Assembly: GCA_963772845.1 (NCBI GenBank)
Contig: CAVYYW010000021.1
Location: 115,039 to 179,038, forward strand
DNA length: 64,000 nucleotides
DNA from: CAVYYW01 sp963772845
Lineage (GTDB): Bacteria > Bacillota > Bacilli > Bacillales > Sporolactobacillaceae
Direction: 5' to 3'
The stretch's first letter is position 1. Each line of letters opens with the position of its first letter. Shown piece after piece: positions 29,130-37,838 of this stretch. The position numbers were made by a program, and so were the translations under genes. Under the pieces are notes generated by a model, which saw only the letters and a program-made list of their open reading frames with translations, did no database searches and was not told the DNA's origin.

Positions 29130-30087
29130 GTGTCATTTGCTGCAGAGACAAAAAAAGAACTGACACAGCTGGAAGTAAAAGATTGCTGCGCAAAATCTGA
29201 ATTAGCGGCACTCATTCGAATGAATGGGTCCATTTCAATCGTGAATAAACAGCTTGGACTTGATATTTCAACGGAAAATGCTGCGATTGCAAGAAGAATT
29301 TATACCTTGATCAAACGGTGCTATGATTTTCCGGTCGAGCTGTTAGTGCGGCGTAAAATGCGTCTGAAGAAAAATAATGTTTATATTGTTCGTGTTAAAG
29401 AGCATGCAAAAGAGTCTGCTTTTTAATCTGAAAATTACGGACAACAGCCTGATGTTTACACGTCAAATAGATCCAAGCCTAATTAAAAAGGCGTGCTGTC
29501 AGAGAGCCTACCTTAGAGGAGCCTTTTTAGCAGGAGGTTCCTTGAATCACCCGGAATCCTCCTATCATTTGGAGATTTTTTCAAGCTATGAAGAGCACAC
29601 GAAATCTCTGGCTGACCTGATGAATAAATTCAGGCTTAATGTAAAAATGCTGCCGCGTAAGAACGGTTACATTATTTACATGAAGGAAGGGGAAAAAATC
29701 ACCGGCTTCCTGAGTTTGATTGGCGCCCATCATGCGCTGCTTTATTTTGAAGATATCCGCATTGTCAAAGATATGAGGAATTCTGTTAACAGGCTGGTGA
29801 ACTGTGAGACAGCCAACCTGAATAAAACGGTCAGTGCAGCCATGAAACAGATTGAGAATATTAAACTGATCGAACATGAAATGGGTCTGGATGAACTGCC
29901 GGACAGACTAAGAGAAATAGCTGAGCTCCGAGTGAAGCATCCTGATGTTACATTAAAGGAACTTGGTGAACTCGTACATGGGGAACATATCAGCAAGTCA
30001 GGCATTAATCACAGGTTCAGAAAAATAGAAACGATTGCAGACCGTTTAAGGAAGGGTTTAAGCGGTACGAGAGAGAACTCTATATAA
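29130..30087 (+). pseudogene. whiA: WhiA sporulation/division regulator, broken by one +1 frameshift
   Basis: WhiA combines a LAGLIDADG-like N-domain and a C-terminal helix-turn-helix; in Bacillus it influences division and nucleoid segregation. The first frame runs to MRLKKNNVYIVRVKEHAKE, then one extra base near 29410-29425 shifts reading into LLFNLKITDN and on through YLRGAFLAGGS, VNRLVNCETANLNKT, LREIAELRVKHPDVTLKELGE and SGINHRFRKI. Everything else is intact, for about 319 residues in total. GTG 29130 gives the expected MSFAAETKKEL start; GTG 29124 is the alternative. The whole operon around it is healthy, so a base-call error is plausible. Confidence 0.88.
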
Positions 30088-30115
30088 AAGGTTTGCGAAA
30101 GGGAGGAACCAGTCA

Positions 30116-30376
30116 TTGATTGAAAAGAGAGTGCACGTTCAATTGAAAGATGGTCTGCAGGCACGGCCAGCGGCTTTATTTGTTCAAGAGGCGAATCATT
30201 TTTCCTCAGATGTCTTTTTGATCAAAGACGGTAAAAAAGCGAATGCCAAGAGTATAATGGGCGTGATGAGTCTTGCTGTGGGGCCGGAAACGGATGTTAC
30301 CCTGCAGGTCGAAGGAAATGACGAAGAGTCAGCGGCAGAAATTCTTGAGGCATTTATTGAGAAAGAGACGCTTTGA
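30116..30376 (+). CDS. crh: Catabolite repression HPr-like protein Crh
   Basis: 86-residue HPr paralogue that, phosphorylated on Ser46 by HprK, acts as a CcpA co-repressor. Position 15 is Gln (in LKDGLQARPAALF) instead of the phosphorylatable His of HPr, while Ser46 (in AKSIMGVMSL) is kept; this pair defines Crh. TTG start at 30116 with GGGAGGAA. Last gene of the yvcI operon. Confidence 0.96.
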   Translation: MIEKRVHVQLKDGLQARPAALFVQEANHFSSDVFLIKDGKKANAKSIMGVMSLAVGPETDVTLQVEGNDEESAAEILEAFIEKETL

Positions 30377-30568
30377 TCAAGCAGGGCGTTCAGGAGAGAT
30401 AAGCCCTCTTTTAAAGAATTAAGCGACTGAAGAAAATGCTCTCTGGATTTTACATGGAGTAAATAAAGATTTTTAGAGGAAGCGTCGGATATCCGGTGCT
30501 TCCTTATTTGTGTTTTGAAAATTTGATCGTAGTTTAGGCAAATGGTGGACACAAATTGGTTGAGAACA

Positions 30569-30600
30569 AAAAAAGCCACCCGTTATCCGGGTGGCTTTTT
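30569..30600 (-). terminator. Bidirectional terminator between crh and clpP
   Basis: AAAAAGCCACCCG pairs with CGGGTGGCTTTTT around a five-base loop. T runs on both strands suit convergent crh and clpP. Confidence 0.93.
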
Positions 30601-30608
30601 CAGCTTAA

Positions 30609-31193
30609 TTAAGCTTGCTTATGAAGAACTTCGTCGATTAGGCCGTAATTTTTTGCATCTTCCGCTACCATGAAGTTATCACGGTCTGTATCGCGGTCGA
30701 TCACTTCAATTGGCTGACCAGTTCTTTCTGAAAGGATTCGGTTTAGTGTTTCACGCATTTTGATAATACGTTTCGCGTGAATTTCAATATCAGCAGCCTG
30801 GCCTTGTGTTCCGCCAAGTGGCTGGTGAATCATAATTTCACTGTTAGGCAGTGCATAACGCTTGCCGGGTTCCCCTGCTGACAGTAGGAAAGCACCCATG
30901 GAAGCTGCCATACCGATACAAATCGTCGATACTTTCGGCTTAATATGCTGCATTGTGTCATAAATGGCCATACCCGCAGAGATTGAACCTCCGGGACTGT
31001 TGATGTAAAGAGAAATATCTTTGTCAGGATCTTCAGCAGCAAGGAAGAGTAATTGAGCAACGATTGCATTGGACACATTGTCATCAATTGCACTACCTAA
31101 CATAATAATACGATCTTTCAGCAGACGCGAGTAGATATCGTAAGCACGTTCTCCTCGGTTTGTTTGCTCAATGACTGTAGGAATAAGCGGCAT
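30609..31193 (-). CDS. clpP: ATP-dependent Clp protease proteolytic subunit
   Basis: Tetradecameric serine peptidase used with ClpC/ClpX/ClpE for protein quality control and regulated proteolysis. 194 residues. The catalytic triad S98 (in GMAASMGAFL), H123 (in MIHQPLGG) and D172 is at the standard numbering. GGAGGA before ATG 31193. Controlled by the CtsR-type operator at 31264-31280. Confidence 0.98.
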   Translation of the reverse strand: MPLIPTVIEQTNRGERAYDIYSRLLKDRIIMLGSAIDDNVSNAIVAQLLFLAAEDPDKDISLYINSPGGSISAGMAIYDTMQHIKPKVSTICIGMAASMGAFLLSAGEPGKRYALPNSEIMIHQPLGGTQGQAADIEIHAKRIIKMRETLNRILSERTGQPIEVIDRDTDRDNFMVAEDAKNYGLIDEVLHKQA

Positions 31194-31250
31194 TGAACAT
31201 CCTCCTTTACTTTATCTTTTTAGTTTGTGGTATATCTTAACTGTGATTCC

Positions 31251-31280
31251 ATCATAACCTAAAGGTCAGTATAGGTCAAA
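31251..31280 (-). promoter_or_regulatory. clpP promoter overlapped by a CtsR operator
   Basis: On the minus strand TTGACC (31274-31279), 17-bp spacer, TATGAT (31251-31256) form a strong sigma-A promoter. On the plus strand GGTCAGT-ATA-GGTCAAA (31264-31280) matches the CtsR heptad direct repeat with two mismatches in the first heptad. The -35 lies inside the second heptad, so CtsR binding would block polymerase. Confidence 0.85.
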
Positions 31281-31517
31281 TTAAAAGCTGCATCATTTTG
31301 ACCAGTGGATACACTGATGGGAAAAGCACAGAAGTTGTTGCTCTTAAGCTGATTCAGCTGCGCCACATGGCACCTCGTGAACCTTCGTAACCCTTGTAAA
31401 TAAGGGAGGACACTAAAAATTCCTGGTCTCGTCGTGGTTGTTGATTTCCGCTCTAGTTTGCTCGCTTTCCACGAGCCTCCTGATGTCCTCAGAACGTGGC
31501 TAGGATCGGCGTTAGGC

Positions 31518-31663
31518 CACTGAAAAAGTCCCTCGATGTCCCGTCATGTTGCTGATTTTGCTCTAGGCTGACTCGCTTTCCACTGGCACGGCCTCAGCTA
31601 ACTTTGGCGTGGTATCTTTGTGCCAAAGTGGATCTTCGGATGCGTGCTGGTCCCGTAGGACTT
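31518..31663 (+). mobile_element. Family-A element, copy 4
   Basis: CACTGAAAAAGT at 31518, then GCACGGCCTCAGCTAAC, the ACTTTGGC/GCCAAAGT stem and GATCTTCGGATGCGTGCTGG. A degenerate family-B-like stretch precedes it (31.43-31.5 kb). Confidence 0.65.
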
Positions 31664-31732
31664 GAAACAGCATCCTTGAATCCGCACCGCACGAAGAAAA
31701 TGCGGTTGCCTTACATTGAAAGCTTAAATACC

Positions 31733-31830
31733 CTCGCTTTCCGCGGGCACGGCCTCAGCTAACTTTGGCGTGGTCTCATTGTTTGCCAAAGTGGATCTTC
31801 GAGCGCGTGCTGCTTCCGCAGGAGTCTCGG
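31733..31830 (+). mobile_element. Family-A element, copy 5 (5' end missing)
   Basis: Carries CGCTTTCCGCGGGCACGG and the ACTTTGGC/GCCAAAGT stem with a loop unlike copy 4. It abuts copy 4 in the same orientation. Confidence 0.65.
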
Positions 31831-31994
31831 GTATTTTTAGCTTTCAATTCTGCGCATGCGCATTTTTGAGGAGTCTCGCGCCTTCGCTTCATTCAGCAAA
31901 AATGTGAATTTGAGCAGCCGTCTTAAAATTCTTTTACACTGAAAATGAGCTGGATTTTCAGTGACCTCAAGAAGCAGGGGAGAGAGTCAGTCTC

Positions 31995-32171
31995 TCCTTC
32001 AAAGCGTTTCCAGCACTCATCGAGGCTACATGTGTGACTCCGCTTTTCTTTGTCCAGCTTTGTCACACAGCCTCTCGAGATTGCTTCAACGCTTTTATGT
32101 GAGGTAAAGAGCACCTTCCTTCAAAGCGTTTCCAGCACTCATCGAGGCTACATGTGTGACTCCGCTTTTCT
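31995..32171 (+). repeat. Pair of 55-bp direct repeats, 122 bp apart
   Basis: The 55 bp at 31995-32049 recur without change at 32117-32171, starting TCCTTCAAAGCG and ending CCGCTTTTCT. They lie upstream of the lysine permease gene. No L-box riboswitch features are seen in 31.2-32.38 kb. Confidence 0.85.
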
Positions 32172-32383
32172 ATCTATGTACTGCAAGCATTGTTCCCTGG
32201 TTAACTGTCTTTTAAACCTGATATCTGGAGATTTGCTGATTGTTTATTTTGAGAAAACTGAATTTTTTAAAATGTCTTTTCAGAAGCCGAACGCTCAGGT
32301 TAAACTGAATGGGAGACGATACATGAGCAACTTTTGAAAAACACAATGAAAGACAGCTTTGACAAAAAGGAGATGATGATTCA

Positions 32384-33856
32384 ATGCAGCAATCGACGAA
32401 ACAGTCAGGTATGGATACGGCGAAATTAAAAAGAGGCCTCAAGCCACGCCACTTAACAATGATTTCGATTGGAGGGGCAATTGGAACCGGTTTATTCCTT
32501 GGGAGCGGAGCAGCGATACATACAGCGGGCCCAGGCGGTGCCCTGATTGCTTACGTAATTATTGGTATTATGGTTTACTTCGTCATGACAAGTCTGGGTG
32601 AAATGGCGGCCTTTATGCCAACCAGCGGAGCATTTAGTACTTATGCCACCCGGTTTTTTGATCCTGCTTTCGGTTTTGCTCTCGGGTGGAACTATTGGTA
32701 CAGCTGGGCTATGACCCTTGCGGCAGAACTCTCTGCCTCAACACTCGTGATGAAATTCTGGTTTCCTGATAGTCCTTCGCTTCTCTGGAGCGGTTTATTT
32801 CTTGTTATCATTTTTCTGCTGAATTATTTGTCTGTTAAAGGCTATGGTGAAGGTGAGTACTGGTTTTCTTTTATCAAAGTCGCTACCATTATTATCTTTA
32901 TTATTGCAGGTCTATTGATGATCTTTGGGATTATGAATGGCGGACACTCAGTCGGATTCAGTAATTTTACAAAAGGGGATGCACCCTTTGTCGGCGGCTT
33001 TCTTACCACACTTGGCATTTTCCTTGCGGCAGGCTTTTCTTTTCAGGGAACAGAAATTGTTGGGGTAGCTGCCGGGGAAAGTGAGGATCCAGCCAAAAAT
33101 GTTCCGAAGGCAGTCAAAAGTATTTTTTGGAGAATCTTTTTATTCTACGCCCTCGCGATCTTTATTATCGGTCTGATTGTGCCTTATACGAGCAAGGATC
33201 TTGCCAGCTCCAGTATTCTGGTAAGCCCGTTCACCCTTGTTTTTAAGCGAGCAGGACTAGCAGTAGCGGCTTCGTTTATGAATGCCGTCATTTTAACAGC
33301 AGTCTTATCCGCGGGAAATTCAAGTCTCTATGCTTCCACCCGAATGCTTTATGCAATGGCAAAGAATGGTCAGGCGCCTAAGATATTCGGTAAATTGAAC
33401 AAGCGAGGCATTCCTATTGCTGCGCTGATCTTGACGACTGTTGTCGGCATGTTTACATTTTTTGCTTCGATTTTCGGAGATGGTCAGGTTTACATATGGC
33501 TGATGAACTCTGTCGGAGTAACCGGTTTTATTTTTTGGGTGGGAATTGTGATCAGTCATTATCGCTTCAGGAAAGCCTATATCGCTCAAGGCCTTCCGCT
33601 TGAAAAGCTGCCGTACCGGGCGAAATGGTATCCGTTCGGCCCTATATTTGCTTTTCTTATATGTATGATCGTTATTCTTGCGCAAGACTATCAAGCACTG
33701 ACGGCGAAAACCATTGATTGGGGAGGGCTATTTGCCGCTTATCTAGGAATTCCGCTGTTTCTCGTTCTTTGGTTTGGCTATAAGTGGATTAAAAAAACCA
33801 AAGTAGTACCGCTTGAAGACGTTCAATTTGATTTTGACGCGGAAAATCAGGATTAA
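32384..33856 (+). CDS. lysP: Amino acid permease of the LysP type
   Basis: 490-residue APC-superfamily transporter with twelve hydrophobic spans. From recall, large parts track E. coli LysP: HLTMISIGGAIGTGLFLGSG, GFALGWNYWYSWA, YLSVKGYGEGEYWFS, GTEIVGVAAGESEDPAKNVP, and TAVLSAGNSSLYASTRMLY. Lysine is therefore the likely substrate (inference). ATG 32384 has AAGGAG. Monocistronic, bordered by repeat blocks on both sides. Confidence 0.85.
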   Translation: MQQSTKQSGMDTAKLKRGLKPRHLTMISIGGAIGTGLFLGSGAAIHTAGPGGALIAYVIIGIMVYFVMTSLGEMAAFMPTSGAFSTYATRFFDPAFGFALGWNYWYSWAMTLAAELSASTLVMKFWFPDSPSLLWSGLFLVIIFLLNYLSVKGYGEGEYWFSFIKVATIIIFIIAGLLMIFGIMNGGHSVGFSNFTKGDAPFVGGFLTTLGIFLAAGFSFQGTEIVGVAAGESEDPAKNVPKAVKSIFWRIFLFYALAIFIIGLIVPYTSKDLASSSILVSPFTLVFKRAGLAVAASFMNAVILTAVLSAGNSSLYASTRMLYAMAKNGQAPKIFGKLNKRGIPIAALILTTVVGMFTFFASIFGDGQVYIWLMNSVGVTGFIFWVGIVISHYRFRKAYIAQGLPLEKLPYRAKWYPFGPIFAFLICMIVILAQDYQALTAKTIDWGGLFAAYLGIPLFLVLWFGYKWIKKTKVVPLEDVQFDFDAENQD

Positions 33857-34021
33857 GGTTTAATAGTGAATAACCTTTCTTTTTGAGACTTCACTGAAAA
33901 ACGTGTGTGCTATGAGCTTATATGAATCTACTAAAAAGGTGATCCTCTTGCCATCATGGCACTCAGGATCACCTTTTTCATTGAGCAGTGAAGCCGGTCT
34001 CACTTGGCTCGCTGATAAGGC

Positions 34022-34279
34022 CACTGAAAAAGTCTCTTTTGCCTTCGGGCCGAGCTTTGGAAAGTTCTCGCTTGCCGCGGGCGGACCGCGAGCCTCCTCA
34101 TGCCCACAGGACGTGGGTAGGATCGGTGTTGTCACAGGACGTGACGCCCTTAGCCGATCTTCCTTCAAGATGTTGCGCTGTGGGGTCTCGCCTGGTCACG
34201 CTAATTCCGCAGGCGTCTCAAACTTTCCCGGCCGCTCGGCCAAATTGACAAATAGATCATGCCGGTGCACTTTTTCAGT
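34022..34279 (+). mobile_element. Family-B MITE-like element with terminal inverted repeats
   Basis: Bounded by CACTGAAAAAGT (34022-34033) and its inverse ACTTTTTCAGT (34269-34279), 258 bp. The interior holds GCGGGCGGACCGCGAGCCTC, GCCCACAGGACGTGGG and GTGGGGTCTCGCC. An ORF across it (33.9-34.4 kb) reads only repeat sequence and is not a gene. Confidence 0.7.
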
Positions 34280-34456
34280 CCCATCTCGCTATTCCTGTAG
34301 GAGTCTCGCAATTTTCGCTCTTGGCGTGCATATGAAGGACATTTTCTCCGCTTTCGTTCTACATGCCGGGATCTCTGCCGGACCGATTAAGCTGAGAAAG
34401 GATAAGCTATAGCCATAAATGAAGTCCAAAGGGGATTATCCGGCAACAAACACGTT

Positions 34457-35146
34457 GATTGAAGCGGCGGGCGTGAGACTTCTCGAAAATGCGCATGTCT
34501 ACAAATGAAAGCGAGGGTATTTCCGCTTTCAATCTATTGCATCTGCATTTTCATCGTGCGGTGAGATGGCTAAGATGTAATTTCAAGTCCTGCGGAATCA
34601 GCACGCGTCCGAAGATCCACTTTGGCAAACAAATGGGACCATGCCAAAGTTAGCTGAGGCCGTGCCCGCGGAAAGCGAGGGTATTTCCGCTTTCAATCTA
34701 TTGTATCTGCATTTTCATCGTGCGGTGAGATGGCTAAGATGTAATTTCAAGTCCTGCGGAATCAGCACGCGTCCGAAGATCCACTTTGGCAAACAAATGG
34801 GACCACGCCAAAGTTAGCTGAGGCCGTACCCGCGGAAAGCGAGGGTATTTCCGCTTTCAATCTATTGCATCTGCATTTTCATCGTGCGGTGAGATGGCTA
34901 AGATGTAATTTCAAGTCCTGCGGAATCAGCACGTGTCCGAAGATCCACTTTGGCAAACAAATGGGACCATGCCAAAGTTAGCTGAGGCCGTGCCCGCGGA
35001 AAGCGAGGGTATTTCCGCTTTCAATCTATTGCATCTGCATTTTCATCGTGCGGTGTGATGCCAAGATGTAATTTCAAGTCCCGCGGAAAGCTAGCAGCAT
35101 AGATCGAAAAAAACAGGCATCACGACACCGAGGGACTTTTTCAGCG
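34457..35146 (-). repeat. 164-bp tandem array of family-A sequence
   Basis: GCGAGGGTATTTCCGC begins units at 34511, 34675, 34839 and 35003, exactly 164 bp apart; the last unit is partial. Units differ by single bases and each keeps ACTTTGGC/GCCAAAGT. The array ends with ACTTTTTCAG at 35136. The 33.9-35.3 kb gap contains no supported gene. Confidence 0.88.
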
Positions 35147-35328
35147 GACTTGTTTAAACCGCTTTAGAGGAGTGGCAACAAATATGTTGATAATTACCTA
35201 GCTATAGTTTTATTTATTGATAGTCTTGCTAACGAAAGCACGTGACAGTCTGCGACTATTAAAATTAAGTGTTTATTTGTGTAATAAAAAGTATAATGAA
35301 TATATTAATAATATGTGTGGGTGAAAAA

Positions 35329-35784
35329 ATGCTGCCAAGAAAAGTAATAACTGCCTCTATATCTAGTGCTTTATTTGCAATTTTATTAGGATTTGTTTTC
35401 CCAAATCCATTTCAAGAACAAGTTGTTGCAGAACAAAATTATTTTTATTCTGCTTCTACTATTATAAATATTTATTTAATGTATAGCTTTCCTGTCATTC
35501 TATTTTTTGGAATCCTAACCTCTATTGCAAGCGATAGATTAGCAGTGTATATGTTAAAAAAGAAAGCAAACAAAAAAAATGAATTAATAGTTTCTGGAGT
35601 GTTTCATGTTGCTTTCGGACTTGTACTTCTTCCTTATAGTTTAGGAGCTTCTATTTTGTTTTTTATTACTGATAAATTACTGCAAAAACGACATGTAACC
35701 TTTCATTCTTTACAAGCAGTTATAAGTTTATTAATTCCTTTAACCGTTTGGTTGATCTCTTTGGGCATCGTCTGGATAGATTAG
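35329..35784 (+). CDS. AT-rich small membrane protein of unknown function
   Basis: About 151 residues with four hydrophobic segments (roughly 8-25, 40-62, 85-108, 125-148) and a basic loop (KKKANKKN) between the second and third. ATG 35329 follows GGGTGAAAA; an upstream in-frame extension overlaps a TATAAT at 35292 and is unlikely. Base composition is clearly more AT-rich than its neighbours, suggesting transfer. I do not recognise the family. It lies between a repeat block and tRNA-Arg. Confidence 0.65.
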   Translation: MLPRKVITASISSALFAILLGFVFPNPFQEQVVAEQNYFYSASTIINIYLMYSFPVILFFGILTSIASDRLAVYMLKKKANKKNELIVSGVFHVAFGLVLLPYSLGASILFFITDKLLQKRHVTFHSLQAVISLLIPLTVWLISLGIVWID

Positions 35785-35876
35785 TTTATATAAACATAAT
35801 TTGAGAGAAGTCTTTACATCCTCAATAAGTGCTTAAAACGCAGTTATATAAATCGGTTGATTTCTTAAAGTTCATC

Positions 35877-35905
35877 TTGCTTTACAAGTTTTCATGGGTT
35901 ATAAT
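35877..35905 (+). promoter_or_regulatory. Promoter of tRNA-Arg
   Basis: TTGCTT, 17-bp spacer, TATAAT, ending about 30 bp before the mature tRNA. Confidence 0.8.
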
Positions 35906-35935
35906 ACTCTTTGTGACTATGAATACTGTTTTTAA

Positions 35936-36014
35936 GCGCTCGTAGCTCAGTCGGATAGAGCGGTGGTTTCCGGTACCACGTCTGCCGGGGGTTCGAATCC
36001 CTCCGAGCGCGCCA
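35936..36014 (+). tRNA. tRNA-Arg (anticodon CCG)
   Basis: Acceptor GCGCTCG pairs with CGAGCGC, followed by G and an encoded CCA. D-stem GCTC/GAGC, anticodon stem GTGGT/ACCAC with loop TTCCGGT (anticodon CCG, reading CGG), and T-arm GGGGG-TTCGAAT-CCCTC with one G-U pair. The variable loop is seven bases. Confidence 0.95.
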
Positions 36015-36031
36015 TAAAATATAACGATACC

Positions 36032-36064
36032 AAGAGATTAAGCTAATGCTTAGTCTCTTTTTTG
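36032..36064 (+). terminator. Terminator after tRNA-Arg
   Basis: AGAGATTAAGC pairs with GCTTAGTCTCT (one wobble), then six T. Confidence 0.9.
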
Positions 36065-36210
36065 ATTAGTCATAAATGGCTTCCTTAGCGAAAAAGGATC
36101 TAAAGAAAATCCTAATAAAAGATTGCTATAGCAGGTGTCCAGCGGCTATAATTACATCGACTATATTATTTTAATTGATGACCAGAGTACATAAAAGGAG
36201 AAGAAAATCC

Positions 36211-37755
36211 ATGCAAGTACAGGGAAGAACGCTTAATTTTGTCGTAACAGGTTTGCTGTTGGGGATTTTGATGGCCGCAATGGATAATACGATTGTTGCG
36301 ACAGCTATGGGAACGATTGTTTCTGATCTTGGAGGTCTGGATAAATTTGTTTGGGTTACTTCAGCCTATATGGTAACAGTGATGGCTGGTATGCCGATTT
36401 TTGGCAAGCTGTCTGATATGTATGGGCGGAAGCGTTTTTTCGTATTTGGTTTAGCGGTTTTCTTGATCGGATCGGCTTTATGCGGTGTGGCCCAAAGCAT
36501 GGTTCAGTTGAGTATTTATAGAGCTATTCAAGGGATTGGGGGCGGCGCGCTTCTTCCCATAGCTTTTACCATCGTTTTTGATATTTTTCCTCCTGAAAAA
36601 CGCGGGAAAATGACAGGGCTTCTCGGGGCAGTCTTCGGGATTGCAAGTGTACTTGGTCCTTTGCTCGGTGCATACATAACGGATTACATCAGCTGGCATT
36701 GGATTTTCTATGTGAATGTACCGATTGGAATTGTAAGCTTATTTTTGATTGGCCGGTTTTACAAAGAGTCCCTAGAGCATTCTAAACAAAAAATTGACTG
36801 GTGGGGCGCGATTACGCTTGTTATTTCTGTGATCAGCTTGATGTTCGGGCTTTCACTTGGCGGGAAGCAATTTGATTGGCAGTCGGCTCCGATCATCAGT
36901 CTTTTCATCAGTTTCGCAGTCTTCTTTATTATCTTTTTCTTAATCGAATTGAAGGCAAAAGAACCGATTCTTCCATTTTGGCTGTTTAAAAGGCGGCTGT
37001 TTGCTGCAGCCCAGATTTTAGCTTTTTTATACGGAAGCACATTTATAATTTTAACAGTCTTTATTCCTATTTTTGTACAATCGGTATATGGCGGGTCAGC
37101 AACCAATGCCGGTTTTATTTTAACACCAATGATGCTCGGGTCCGTGGCAGGAAGTGCGATTGGCGGGATCTTTCAGACGAAGACGACCTTCCGCAATTTA
37201 ATGATTATATCGATTATTTCCTATTTCCTTGGCATGTATCTGCTTGGAAGTATGACACCAGAAACGTCCCGTTTGATGCTGACATTGTTTATGGTCATTG
37301 TTGGGTTCGGCATGGGTTTTTCATTCTCTCTGCTGCCAACAGCCTCCATTCATAATCTTGAACCGCGTTATCGCGGAACGGCAAACTCTACGAACTCGTT
37401 TCTTCGATCTTTTGGAATGACAGTTGGTGTGACGGTGTTCGGCACCATCCAAAATAATCTTTTTGTCAATAACCTGAAAGAGGCGTTCAAAGGAATGGGG
37501 GGCAGTCGAGCTGGGGTCATGAATCTTGATCCGAGACAGATTTTTGAGTCTGCCCAGCGTTCAAAAATTCCAGGGGCCATCCTGAATAAAATGGTGGACG
37601 CAATAGCATCGTCCATAACGTTTACCTTTATGATTGCCCTGATTCCTATAGCTCTTGCAGCGGTAACAATAATATTTATGGGAAAAGCAAGAATCACACC
37701 ATCTGGCGAAAAGATCACGGCATCTGGAAAAAAAGCAGGAACCTCACGGGGATAA
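36211..37755 (+). CDS. MFS drug exporter, DHA2 (EmrB/QacA) family
   Basis: 514 residues with about fourteen hydrophobic spans, as expected for DHA2 proton-coupled multidrug exporters. Motif C-like GAVFGIASVLGPLLGA and the loop 2-3 motif GKLSDMYGRKR are present, as is the MDNTIVATA segment in helix 1 (D1 motif). ATG 36211 with AAGGAG is preferred to the earlier TTG/ATG at 36175-36178. No regulator gene is adjacent. Substrate unknown. Confidence 0.9.
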   Translation: MQVQGRTLNFVVTGLLLGILMAAMDNTIVATAMGTIVSDLGGLDKFVWVTSAYMVTVMAGMPIFGKLSDMYGRKRFFVFGLAVFLIGSALCGVAQSMVQLSIYRAIQGIGGGALLPIAFTIVFDIFPPEKRGKMTGLLGAVFGIASVLGPLLGAYITDYISWHWIFYVNVPIGIVSLFLIGRFYKESLEHSKQKIDWWGAITLVISVISLMFGLSLGGKQFDWQSAPIISLFISFAVFFIIFFLIELKAKEPILPFWLFKRRLFAAAQILAFLYGSTFIILTVFIPIFVQSVYGGSATNAGFILTPMMLGSVAGSAIGGIFQTKTTFRNLMIISIISYFLGMYLLGSMTPETSRLMLTLFMVIVGFGMGFSFSLLPTASIHNLEPRYRGTANSTNSFLRSFGMTVGVTVFGTIQNNLFVNNLKEAFKGMGGSRAGVMNLDPRQIFESAQRSKIPGAILNKMVDAIASSITFTFMIALIPIALAAVTIIFMGKARITPSGEKITASGKKAGTSRG

Positions 37756-37759
37756 CTTA

Positions 37760-37791
37760 GAAAGGGTTGAGTGAAAACTCAATCCTTTTTT
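37760..37791 (+). terminator. Terminator after the MFS gene
   Basis: AAGGGTTGAGT pairs with ACTCAATCCTT (one wobble) around GAAA, then a T run. Confidence 0.88.
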
Positions 37792-37838
37792 CTACATTAT
37801 TATTGATTGACTAAAAAATTAATGAAGAGGTGGAGCGG

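Noticed and set aside
31900..32383. Lysine riboswitch before lysP
   Set aside because: Conserved L-box segments are not present; the region is dominated by direct repeats.
33903..34412. A 169-residue ORF, and others at 8504-9533 and 26237-26587
   Set aside because: They consist of dispersed repeat sequence, differ between copies in frame and lack ribosome sites or recognisable domains.
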